From: Raffaelea ambrosiae | Taxonomy: Eukaryota > Ascomycota > Sordariomycetes > Ophiostomatales > Ophiostomataceae | Direction: 5' to 3' | Assembly: GCA_002778195.1 (NCBI GenBank) | Contig: PCDI01000008.1 | Span: forward strand, 864,655 to 928,654 | DNA length: 64,000 nt | Position numbers and translations under genes: made by a program | Part shown: positions 24,574 through 34,302 of the stretch, one piece after another | Layout of the letters: each line of letters begins with the position of its first letter | Numbering within the stretch: position 1 is the stretch's first letter | Notes under the pieces: generated by a model | Told to the model about the DNA's origin: nothing | The model's database searches: none | What the model saw: the letters and a program-made list of their open reading frames with translations, nothing else

Positions 24574-27147
24574 AAGGAGAGCATTCTCTCTTCCCAGTTG
24601 GCCCTACAAAATGCGTGTTGTTTTACTCTGCCCCTTCCGTACATTGATGATACCACTGCTGTTTCGCCAGCCGGCCCCCCCTCCTATTCGAAAAGACACG
24701 TTTTGGTTTTATACAATCAAACTTAGCGACGGCGTTCATTTTTGTGTCCACATTACATTCCCTAACGCCCTATCGACGAGGCCTTTATCTTCATTTCTTC
24801 AGGATGACTACTCTAGACGGTCTTTGCACATGACCGGTTGTTTACTCTTTTGGATTCCCGCTCTGCTACGGCAAGCCATCCTTTTTTGTTCTCAAGATGT
24901 GTTGACTGGTGTCTTGAGAAGAACGAGCGCCATCTGTCACACACTTTGGTTTACTTTGTCTTCAATTCTCCTTTGTTTTGGGAATTCCTTTCTGATTTCC
25001 ACTGCTGATCTTTACTGCCAATGATGATCCACGGAAATGACTGTATGAGAGATCTGGATTTTATCCTTTGCATTTTTTGGCCTTCTACTTTTCTTGTTTT
25101 ATCTTTTTTTTTCTTTTGTTATTTATCCTTTTTTTGGCATGCTCTTTTATTTCATTTGTTCTAGCGTAACGAAGATGTATGGTATCATTTGAGCAGGAAT
25201 GTCATGATTTCAGAGCGTCAAAAAAAAGCGAAGTGACAGCACAAAAGCGGAGAAGCGAAAGAGAGCGTGAGAGAGTGAGAGCATAAGAGGGAAAGACGGG
25301 AAAAGAAGGGCATATATGACGTATATGCATGGCGAATTGGCGTTATGATGACCCCATCGACGAGAATCAACCCCCTTTGAGCCTCTTGGGGCATCGCTGG
25401 AGAAAAAAAGGAGAGACAGAGCTGAGAGAGAGGAACATGGGGTGGCAGTCACTTCCCCTTTCCTCGAGGCAACGTTCCTTGGTATTTTTGACAGTTGGCT
25501 TTTTCCCCGTCTTTGTTCATTTTCTATAATCTACTAGCTTTATGTATCCAACTCCCAACTTCAATGTTCTCTTTTAGTCTCGTGGATCCTGATTGTTGCG
25601 GTTGTTCAACATGCAAGAAAGACAGCCCGGTTGGCAAGCCAATTGATTGATTGCAGGTTCATTGTATCGGAGTAAGAAGGAATGAAAAGACGAAAAATAC
25701 ACGAATGTCATCCATTTACGTGGTGCAGATATGAAACAGCTTTGACCAACAGAATGCTCGAAGCTTGTCCAACGGAATTGCTTGGTTGCGGACATGCAAC
25801 GGTTTTGCTCTCAACGGTTGAATATGGCCAAAGAGGTGGGTGGCTGTTGGGGGCCGGCCCCTGCCCCACGGGTCTTAAGCGTATTAGTTACCTTCCCCAC
25901 AAAATTGTGATTGTTGTGTGTCACGTGGTCATATGAGCGCCGGGAACGGCGAGGCCCAGTTCTGCTTCTTGTTGCGAAGCATTGGTCGTTCCGTAAACCA
26001 GGACAAATATATCCTCTGTTTTTAGTTGAGGACACGGACCACCTCGTCATTTCGGAAAGGCCAGCGATGTCTGATGCGTAAACCGGGAGTCCTCGGCTTC
26101 CCTACGAGAAGGGTAGAGGAAATCAAAGGCCTGCGAGACGAGAGTCGGCGGCACCTGCTAGTCAAAGGAACGTGATGATAAAGGCGGCGAGCCGAAGAAT
26201 AGAGCATGCCATAATTCAGTTAACCTCCATTCAAAAAGACCAATGCTAGCCGTGGTGGTAATACTAGAAAACATTGCGTACTATGTGTTGGTTAGTATTA
26301 TCGGATCCTTGAAAGAAATTAAGAGTTGCGTGTATCAACAAGTAACAATCTAACATTCAGGGGGCGGGGGGCCTACACAAATTCCTCAAAAAAAGGTGTC
26401 ATGGTCTTCGAATGTAACAAAAGGTGCTGGAGATCCCGGTCATTGTCGTCTACGTCGGCAGGCACGCTCGGCCACCGATCTATCTACGCGGTGGGCTGTC
26501 TCGCCTTCTCTCGATACAAAGCCGAGTTCCGGCGAACCTGCTCGGCTTCTCCATTGCATTTAATTGTGTTGACGGTTACCCGCGAGATCGCATAAATCCA
26601 ATCATCCAAAGAAAGTTCGAACTGCTGCTCTAGAAAATTAACGCGAGTATGAAAGATATTGGCAGAGCTGTAGTAAAAGTTACGTCAACGAGTAAGTGTT
26701 GCACCAGCATCTCCAAAGTCGGCTGTCAACAAAGGCTATGAATTATTGCCCCCCCCCCCCCCCCCCCCCCAGACTGAGATAAGACTAGTTGCCTTCTTTC
26801 TCCTTTGCTATTCCTTCAGTTCTGTATAGTACGGCACTTAAATAGAAAAGAAATAAGGCATGGTAGCTGTCTTCGCCACGGCTCCCAATATAAGATGTAG
26901 GATGTTCTGTATCACTGACGCTGCTTTCGGACCATAGCGCGAAGTGTGTTTCACTATCGTATTTGGAAGTACTGATGCCTTCGCCTTCAATTATCTATGC
27001 TTTATATAACTGGAATATCTCTAATGGATTTCCAGAAAAAGCCTATACACTCTTAGTCTCAACAGGCAACTTTCCTTTTATATTAATTCCTGATCTTAAA
27101 CTTTCTTCTGTCACTCGCCTCTTTCCTTTTCGCCTCTCCTTCATCTT
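24574..27147. other. Intergenic region between convergent genes
   Basis: 3' flanks of the C6 regulator (plus) and the transporter (minus). T-rich to about 25150, then mixed and AT-richer toward 27100. No supported gene. The notable element is a run of 22 consecutive C at 26749-26770. Confidence 0.5.
26749..26770. repeat. C22 homopolymer
   Basis: Twenty-two consecutive C residues in otherwise AT-rich intergenic DNA. The complementary G22 could form a G-quadruplex. Its length may be affected by sequencing error. Confidence 0.85.
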
Positions 27148-28643
27148 TCACAGCTCCTCGGCCTTGTGCGGCGATACCGTCTTCTGCTCATCGGAAAAGG
27201 CCAAGTCGTTGCTGAGCTGTGTGTGGTCCCCGATCTTGAACCAGACCACGGGCAGCGCAAAGACCAGGCCGGCCAGCAGCAGGCCCCAGGCGACGCCAAA
27301 CATGGTCATGTACGGCACCGTGAGCGCATCCAAACGCCACACGATGGCGCTGCCGGCGCTCTGGATGGACTTGTAGAACCCGGCGTAGATGGACAGTTTG
27401 CGCGCGCTGTTGCTCAGGGCGCCCATGTACCAGTACACGACCGTCTGCCAGGCGGCGTCGAAGAAGCCCCAGAAGATGTACAGCACAAAGAGACGGCCAA
27501 ACAGGCTGCCGCGGTGGCTGCTCTCGGTCCAGTCGATGCGGGCGTCGGCGGTCGGGGCGACGTCGGCGCGGGTGAAGCCGATCTGGTACTTGAGGGCGGC
27601 GCCCCAGATGGCGAGGGTCATGAGCAGGAGGACGAGCCAGGCGACGCGGGCGCGCAGGGGGCGGGAGAAGCGCTCCCAGTCGAGCATGACGCCAAAGACA
27701 AAGGAGCCGACGATCTGCATGGACCAGTAGATGACGTTGTTGAGGGCGCGGGTGCGGGTGTTGAAGCGGACCAGGTTGAAGTCGTTGAACTGGTAGGTGT
27801 AGAACCAGTTGGAAGCGAAGAACATCTGGATGTGTTAGGGGAGGGGGGGGGGGGGGGGTGTGTGAAGACGCAATAGGAGGGAGGCATTGGGGTAGACATA
27901 CCGGAAAGAGGAGCACGATAAAGTAGTCGGTGCGCAGGACCTCGTACAGGCCGAGAAACTCGGACTGCCACGACGGGTGCTTCATCATGATGACGTGCGA
28001 GCCGTCCTCGCGGACGACGCGGCGCGTGCTGATCAGCGCCAGGCCCATGACGGAGCCAAAAAACATGAGCACGGTAAAGGCAATGTACGTGCCGTCGCCG
28101 ACGGAGCTGCCGGCGGAGCCGTTGATGTTCTGGCCGAGGGGAATCAGGGCGCCAATGACGGCGCCCATGTTGAAGATGGCCCACGAGATGCTGATGTACT
28201 TGCCCTTTTCGTCCTCGGGGGGGTAGGACATGATGATGGTGCCCTGGCCGGTCCACAGCAGGGCGGCGCAGATGCCGGCCATGGCGCCGCCGAAAATGAC
28301 AAAGCCGGCGTTGCCCGTGTGGTTGTAGCAGATGTACGACGCGCAGGCCAGGGCGTAGCCGAAGCCGCCCGACACCAGCATCCAGCGGACGCCGATGATG
28401 TTGCAGATGCTGCCGGCAAAGAAGGCCAGGCCGGCAAACGTGGCGTACGAGGCGACTGTGGCGTTGTTGGCGACGGTGGGGTCGAGCTGGCCGCCGCCGC
28501 CGAGGCCGCTCAGGGCGTTGTTCATACCCGGGTCGAGGAAGCACACAAACGAGACCAGGATGACCTGGACCAGCGGCGACGCATAGTACGTGCCCTTCCA
28601 GGAGCCGATGCGCAGGCGCCTGTACATCCAGCGCGGGGAGCGG

Positions 28644-28679
<36 letters not shown>

Positions 28680-28822
28680 CGCCCGTCAATGCTCTCCACG
28701 TCGCCGGCGACCTCGCTCGTGGGCACCGGAGCAGGGGCCGGGCCGGGGGCGGCGGCGGCGGCGGCGGCAGAGGCGGGGGCGCGCCCCATGTCTGTCATCT
28801 CCTTGTCAAGGGGGGCAGCCAT
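27148..28822 (-). CDS. UNC93/MFS-type membrane transporter, possible GlcNAc transporter
   Basis: Exons 27902-28822 and 27148-27825 on the minus strand give 532 aa. The 76-bp intron has GTATGT, a CCTAACAC branch site and CAG, and contains 16 consecutive C on the coding strand. The N-terminal ~65 residues are cytosolic-looking, Ala/Pro-rich with a polyQ run, followed by about 11-12 hydrophobic segments (for example VILVSFVCFLDPGMNNAL, YATFAGLAFFAGSICNIIG, VIFGGAMAGICAALLWTGQG). WTGQGTIIMSYP and NWFYTYQFNDFNLVRFNTRTRALNN are typical of fungal UNC93-like (DUF895) transporters. The substrate cannot be read from sequence. The nearest genes to the right are GlcNAc-6-phosphate deacetylase and a GlcNAc-kinase-type hexokinase, so sugar or GlcNAc uptake is a reasonable inference. 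Only one hydrophilic loop (the RADVAPTADARIDWTESSHRG region) is sizeable. Confidence 0.82.
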
Positions 28823-30066
28823 CTTGGGCGCAACGGGAATGGGTCCCGGTGAAAGAAAGCTAGAAAAAAGAAAAGAAAAAGAAAGAGGTTGGACGAGAGG
28901 GAGGACGGAGTGAAGACTTGGATGGGGACAGAGGCGAGGAATCAGGATGAGGAAAAGGGAAAACAAAGCTCAACTCGAAATCATGAGCTCTCCTCGATCC
29001 TGGCCATGATGTTCTTTGTTTTTTTCTCTTTGATTTTTCATAGGCGGAGAGTACATACGATAGGACTCGATCATCGGATATATACATACAAGGCCTACAA
29101 CAAACGGGCCGAGGCGGTTATCAGACGAGAAGTCGCGTGAAGCAATACTCTGTCCATGGTGACCGCAGCCAACGGCACAACTACCCCGAGACACACACAC
29201 GACAGCTTCGTCATACTTTTCATGAGCCTCTATAAGATCCTTATCTTCTAGGGCCTGTACATGGTACAACCAAACAGGGGCGCCTGGATGAGTGCCCGGC
29301 AGCGGGCCCGGATGACCGCTCGGTAGCGGGTCCGGATGTTTGCTCGGTAGCGGACAGCAGTCCAACTACGGTGTAGCCGTTTGGGTGGCCAACTGTGTAG
29401 CCTGGCAGCGACGCACATGTGGGCCGACGTCGCATTATGCCACTGCTGTTTTCTCAATGGCGATCGCTGCTGGGTCCGCACGCGCGGTGATAGGATCGTG
29501 TCCTCTGCGCTGTCCCATGCGGCGGTCGTGCGACGCACAGGTTGTGCGCTGCAAAGGGCCGTCCGGAAACCAGGGCGCGTTGCTCCCCCATTGGAAAACG
29601 CAAGATCAGATGTTCCCCAAGGGTTGTCCGTTTGCGTGGAGCCTTCCTGGTAGACGACGTCTGCATAGCAGGGGGTCTGGCCATCTTCCGAATGTCAGGG
29701 GACGTTTGGCGGAGGGTGGCATCTCCCAGGTTCCAGCGTCGTGTCGGTAGTAAGAAGAAGGGAAGAGAACAAAAAAACAAAGAAAGAGAGAGAAGAAGAA
29801 GAGAGAGCATGAGAAAGAGCCGTAGATGACGGCGGTGCGCGTGTTGCGAATAACAAAGGGGACGTGGCCCTGGAGGATCGGGTGACTCCTCGTACAGTGG
29901 TGTTCCCCTAACTCGTTCTAGTTTATGCTGCTGCAGGCGTCATCAGTAGCGATCGTTGGGGGGCGAGTTCAGCCCTCCCAGCACTCTACTCGACCTCTAT
30001 TGGTCCCCTATCAACGCCCTGTTCGTGCTCTATGTGCTCCAGTGACGAGCCACTCCCACCCAGGCT
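28823..30066. other. Intergenic region, transporter promoter side
   Basis: Promoter side of the transporter (minus, start 28822) and 3' side of the deacetylase (minus, stop 30067). It has GA-rich sequence next to the transporter start, a TATATACATAC segment near 29079, and the 24-bp minisatellite at 29286. No gene supported. Confidence 0.5.
29286..29357. repeat. 24-bp minisatellite, three copies
   Basis: Three adjacent 24-bp units at 29286-29309, 29310-29333 and 29334-29357, each beginning GGATG and carrying CGGYAGCGG. They lie about 460 bp upstream of the transporter start. Confidence 0.85.
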
Positions 30067-31455
30067 TCACTGGCCGGCCCACGACCATCCCACGACGGGC
30101 CGCCCAAACTTCCAGACCTGGTGCACGCGCAGCTCCTGTTGGCCACCGCCGCCGCCCTCCTTCTCGTCCTCGTCCCACGACAGCACCACCAGGTCCGCAT
30201 CCGCGCCCGGCTGCAGCGTGCCCTTGACGCCGGCCACGCCCAGCATGCGCGCCGGGTTGCTCGTGACGGTGCGCAGCGCGCGGGCGACGGAGATGCCCGT
30301 CCAGCGGACCAGGTTCGCGACGCACTGCACCAGGGTGGTGGTGCCGCCGGCGATGGTGTCGGTCCCCTCGAGGTACAGCTTCCGGCCCGCCTTGACGACC
30401 CGGCGGTCGTACCACTGGTGCGGCCCGTCCGGCAGGTCCAGCCCCGTCGCCGCGGTGCCGTCCGTCGTGAGGATGCAGCCGTGCTCGTGCGTGGCCCAGG
30501 CCGCGCGCGCGCAGCTGGGGTGCACGTGGATCGCGTCGGCAATGAGGCCGAAGAAGGGGCGGGCCGGCGCGTCGCCGAGCGGCGCCCCGACCAGCCCCAC
30601 CAGGCCCGGGCTCCGGTGCAGACACGGCTCCATGGCGTTGAACGTGTGCGTCAGCATCGTGGCGCCCGCCTGCAGGCCCGCCAGCCCCTGCTCGTAGGTG
30701 GCCGCCGAGTGGCCCATGGCGATCACGGTGCCGTGCCGGCGCACGAGCGCGCGCATGGCGTCCAGCATGCCGGGCAGCTCGGGCGCCAGCGTGAGCGCCC
30801 GGATGGCGGGGCCGGTGGCGGCGGGGGCGGGGCCGTCGTCGTCGTCGTCGTCGTCGTCGCTGCTGCTGGCCGGCCTCGCCAAGTTCTCCCGGCCGTAAAA
30901 GGCCTCGATGGTGTCGGCGCCGTCGCCGCCGGCCGCCGCCGCGGGCGTCAGCAGACACGCCGGGTCGTGCGCGCCGCGCTTGGCCGGGGCCAGGAAGGGC
31001 CCCTCGCAGTGGATGCCGAGCGACTCGCTGCCCAGGGCCGGGTCGCGGCGGTGGCCGCTGGGCCCGTAGTACGGGATGGCCTGGTGGAACACCTCCCTCG
31101 GCGCCGTCGTCAGCGTCGGCAGGAAGCTGGTCACGCCCGTGGCCAGGAGCCCCGTCAGCGCCTTCTGCACGACCGCGGCGTAGTCGGCCGAGGCGGACCC
31201 GTCGCCGCGGCCGCCGCGGGCCATGTCGACGGCGGCGCCGGAAAAGTTGATGCCCATGCAGCCGTTGAGCTGCACGTCGATCAGCCCGGGCGACAGCAGC
31301 CGGCCGCGGAGATCGACCGTCTTGGCGGGTGCGGACGACGCTTCCGCGGGCGCGGCCACGATCTTGCCAGAGACCTCGTCGATGTAGAGGTCGGCGCGCG
31401 TCTCTTCGCCCTCGGAGGCGAGAACACAGTTGGTGAAGCGGACGAGGGACGCCAT
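30067..31455 (-). CDS. nagA (DAC1-type): N-acetylglucosamine-6-phosphate deacetylase
   Basis: Single-exon gene of 462 aa. The enzyme removes acetate from GlcNAc-6-phosphate to give glucosamine-6-phosphate, the second step of cytosolic GlcNAc catabolism. Family motifs in order: LSPGLIDVQLNGCMGINFSG (metal-binding region; fungal and bacterial NagA have this instead of HxH), GIHCEGPFL (E151), AMGHSAATYEQ (H249), MLTHTFNAMEP (H270), LIADAIHVHPS, and LTTDGTAATGLDLPDG with catalytic-type D332. The C-terminus has GVKGTLQPGADADLVVL, usual for amidohydrolase-fold enzymes. An Asp8 run at about 200-207 and an Ala/Gly-rich stretch sit in a loop. It starts 956 bp from, and divergently to, the GlcNAc-kinase-type hexokinase, which suggests joint regulation. 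Confidence 0.92.
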   Translation of the reverse strand: MASLVRFTNCVLASEGEETRADLYIDEVSGKIVAAPAEASSAPAKTVDLRGRLLSPGLIDVQLNGCMGINFSGAAVDMARGGRGDGSASADYAAVVQKALTGLLATGVTSFLPTLTTAPREVFHQAIPYYGPSGHRRDPALGSESLGIHCEGPFLAPAKRGAHDPACLLTPAAAAGGDGADTIEAFYGRENLARPASSSDDDDDDDDGPAPAATGPAIRALTLAPELPGMLDAMRALVRRHGTVIAMGHSAATYEQGLAGLQAGATMLTHTFNAMEPCLHRSPGLVGLVGAPLGDAPARPFFGLIADAIHVHPSCARAAWATHEHGCILTTDGTAATGLDLPDGPHQWYDRRVVKAGRKLYLEGTDTIAGGTTTLVQCVANLVRWTGISVARALRTVTSNPARMLGVAGVKGTLQPGADADLVVLSWDEDEKEGGGGGQQELRVHQVWKFGRPVVGWSWAGQ

Positions 31456-32411
31456 TCTGAACGGGGAGTCAATTGTAGACGACGGGAAGCGTGAAAAAAT
31501 AAATCAAAATCAAAATCAAAAGGCTGTTGTGCTGTACGCTGCTGTCCACTTCCAAAACCTGGTCCCGGCAGGACGGCCCGGAGCTCAACTGCTTGTCAAC
31601 CAACTCGTTAGTGGCAACGTCTCGCACAGCTAGTTCGCTGACTTGCATGCGACCATGCACGGCACTACGAGGTCCGTGGTTCGACTTTCGAATCGGGCCC
31701 AACGGCCACCGGCCATGCCCAACCCATACCATACCGCGTGCCCGGTGGGTACTGGGGCAGCGTTCAGTCTTCATACATGGCTCCGCCATACTTCTTTCCT
31801 ATTCCAGTACGGGTCGTTACCTGCGGCGTGACGAACGCGCACGCTGTGGTAGGGAACAGCTAGCCTGACAAACTAGCTGGAGTCTCCACCGGAGCCGGAA
31901 CGCTGCTTATCTTTTTCCGTATTTCCTCTGCCGCCATCCAATTCATCACCGGTGAAAGTCGGGGCCATGGTCCCCGTTCTCTGCACCGTAGTGCAGCCGG
32001 GGTTCTTGGAGCTGACCAGACTACGGCTTGGCAGGCTTCTCGGTTCTCGATTCCTTGGTACCTTTTCGGGTCGCGTCAGCCAAAGGAGTACTATGTGAGT
32101 GAACAAGCTCTCGAGACAATGCCGGCCCGCAAGGCTCACCAAGCCGCATAGACATTACACAAGGCACTCCTGGTAGCAAACGCCTGAAAAGCCATTTGGC
32201 GATATCTTGACTGCCGCCGTGCGACTTCTGTTTCTCTCTCTCTCTCTCTTTTATTTTGTTATTTTTGTTATTTTTGTTATTTTTGTTATTTTTGTTATTT
32301 TTGTTATTTTTGTTATTTTTGTTATACTTATTTTTTTGCCTTTTCTTTCACGCTTGCCCCAGCATTCGCCTCCGTGTCTGTTGGCCACCCCCCTTCAGAA
32401 CAGACTCGGCC
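31456..32411. promoter_or_regulatory. Divergent promoter region of deacetylase and sugar kinase
   Basis: 956 bp between the start codons of the minus-strand deacetylase and the plus-strand kinase. It holds a TC dinucleotide run (32233-32249) and a 9-bp tandem repeat (32253-32323) on the kinase side. That it controls both genes is inferred from arrangement. No specific operator was identified. Confidence 0.55.
32253..32323. repeat. 9-bp tandem repeat ATTTTTGTT
   Basis: Seven perfect ATTTTTGTT units at 32261-32323, preceded by one unit that is one T short at 32253-32260. The array ends 88 bp before the kinase start codon, so it is probably in the 5' leader or core promoter. Confidence 0.95.
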
Positions 32412-34302
32412 ATGGCGGCTGCGGCAAGCGTAGAATCACCGGCAGGCGAGCTGCCAGTCCCGGTGCCGGTCCGGGCATCCACGGCAGACACGATCCCCTC
32501 CCAGGCATTCCCCTCCAAGGCCGCCGCCTTCTTTGACCGTGTCGAGGCCGACTTCACCGCCGGCTGCGGCCTCGACACCCTCCAGGCCCAGGCCCGCGCC
32601 CTGGCGGACGCCCTCCGCCACAACCTCACCGACCTGCACTGGCCGTCCATGCTGCCGTCCTTTGTCGACCGCGCACCGACCGGGCGCGAGTGCGGTCCGG
32701 CCCTCGCCATCGACATTGGCGGCTCGACCATGCGCATCGCTGTCGTGCAGCTCCATCCGGACGCCGCCGGCGTCGAGGACCGGCTGTCGATGGACCTGCC
32801 CATGGACGGACACCAACCAGGCCAGCAGCCGGGCCAGCCAGGCCAGCCAGGCCAGCCGTGTCAGAAGTGGCTGATTGGCCAGGATGTCAAGGATCTATCC
32901 GGCGAGGCTTTCTTCGACTGGATCGCCGGCAACATCCGGGTCTTTCTGGGCCAGGTGACGCTGGGGGACGTGGGTGGCGACGCCGAGCATTGGGCGGACA
33001 TGCCACTGGGACTGGTGTGGTCGTTTCCGCTCAGGTATGTGCTCATTACACAGCCTGGAAAATTCCAGATTGATGCCATCCGATTTTAACCATTCCCTCG
33101 CCACTCTTGCTCGCTCCCCACAGCCAAACGAGCCTCAATGACGGCATCATCACCGACATGGGCAAGTCGTTCCGAATGGTCACGTCCCTACGAGGGAAAA
33201 GCCTCCACGCCTGTTTGTCGGAGGCCTTTGAACGCGCAGTAGGTTTGGCCTTTTTTTTTTGGACTCCCACAGAAAAGCCCTCTAACATGTGCATGGCCCC
33301 TTCTTCTTTCTTTTTTTTTTCTCTCCCCAGAACCTACCCCTGCGTCTTGAGGCTATCCTCAACGACAGCGTCAGCATCCTCCTCGCCATGTCCTACCTCG
33401 ACCCGGCCACCCGCCTCTCCGTCATCGCCGGCACCGGCTTCAACGGCGCCCTGCGCCTGCCCGCCGCGTCGCTGGCTCCCGGCAAGTTCGGCCAGCGGGA
33501 CCCCGCATGGGCCGCCACCGCCGACCACGTCCTCGTCGACGCCGAGCTCTGCATCACCGGCCAGCGCATCTTCCCCAAGACCGCCTGGGACGTCGCCATC
33601 GAGCCTACCCTGCTGCCTGGGCCCGACGCCCTGGGACTCGAGGTCCTGATCGGCGCCTACTACCTCGGCGAGGTCATCCGCCAGGTCGTCCTCGACGCCG
33701 TGGACGCCGTGGGCTTTCTCGGCGGCAGCCTGCCCGACGCCATCCGCGCGCCCTACAGCATGGGCCTCGAAACGGTGACCGTGCTGCTGGGCGACGACTA
33801 CGAGGCCCGCAAGGACGCCCTGCGCGCGCAGCTGGCCGCCGACTGGGGCCTGGTCCCGCAGGCGGAATGTCTCCTCTCGGAAGAAGACCTCGGCTACCTG
33901 CGCCAGACCGCCAGGGCCGTCATGGCCCGCACCGCCGGGTTCCTGGCGGCTGCCGTCCGGGCGACGAAGATCCTCCAGGACGAAGAGACCCGGGGCCAAC
34001 ACGGGAGCCACAGCCCGTCGCCACAGCCACCACCACGGCCACCATCACGGCCAGGCGCCGACACAGTCGTCTCGTGCACCGGCTCGCTGATCGAAAAGTG
34101 TCCGGGCTTCCTGCAGCAGTGCCAAGGACTGGTGGACGAGCTGCAGGCTACGAGAAGCGGCCATGGTGGCGGCGACAGTGCAGAGAAGCTCCGGCTGGCC
34201 ATCCTGCCCGAGTCCAGCCTCAAGGGTGCGGCCGTGGCCGCCCAGATGGCGCGCCGGCAAAAGGCCCAGCCAAAGAACCAGCCAATGCAAGGCAAGGGAT
34301 GA
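32412..34302 (+). CDS. Hexokinase-family sugar kinase, GlcNAc-kinase type
   Basis: Exons 32412-33034, 33124-33238 and 33331-34302 give 1710 nt and 569 aa; junction phases agree. Hexokinase motifs: phosphate 1 AIDIGGSTMRIAVVQL (D101), sugar-binding VWSFPLSQTSLNDG rebuilt across the first splice junction, ITDMGKSF, catalytic-region LNDSVSILLAMSYLDP, and phosphate 2 VIAGTGFNGAL. The divergent N-terminus and sugar loop, and the neighbouring GlcNAc-6-phosphate deacetylase, point to the fungal GlcNAc kinase branch (Candida Hxk1/Nag5 and Trichoderma Hxk3 type), which converts GlcNAc to GlcNAc-6-phosphate, rather than glycolytic glucose kinase. Low-complexity insertions are a (GQP)n run at about 137-149 and a Pro/Ser-rich segment at about 440-455. 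The C-terminus is basic and polar (RRQKAQPKNQPMQGKG). Both introns are short (89 and 92 bp), and the second has strong T tracts. Confidence 0.87.

Noticed and set aside
30121..31494. 457-codon plus-strand frame over the deacetylase
   Set aside because: Antisense shadow of a clear NagA gene; Arg/Gly/Ala/Val-rich with no family motif.
31655..31740. Possible tRNA or hairpin around GGTTCGACTTTCGAATCGG
   Set aside because: The short inverted repeat does not fit a cloverleaf; no acceptor or anticodon stem seen.
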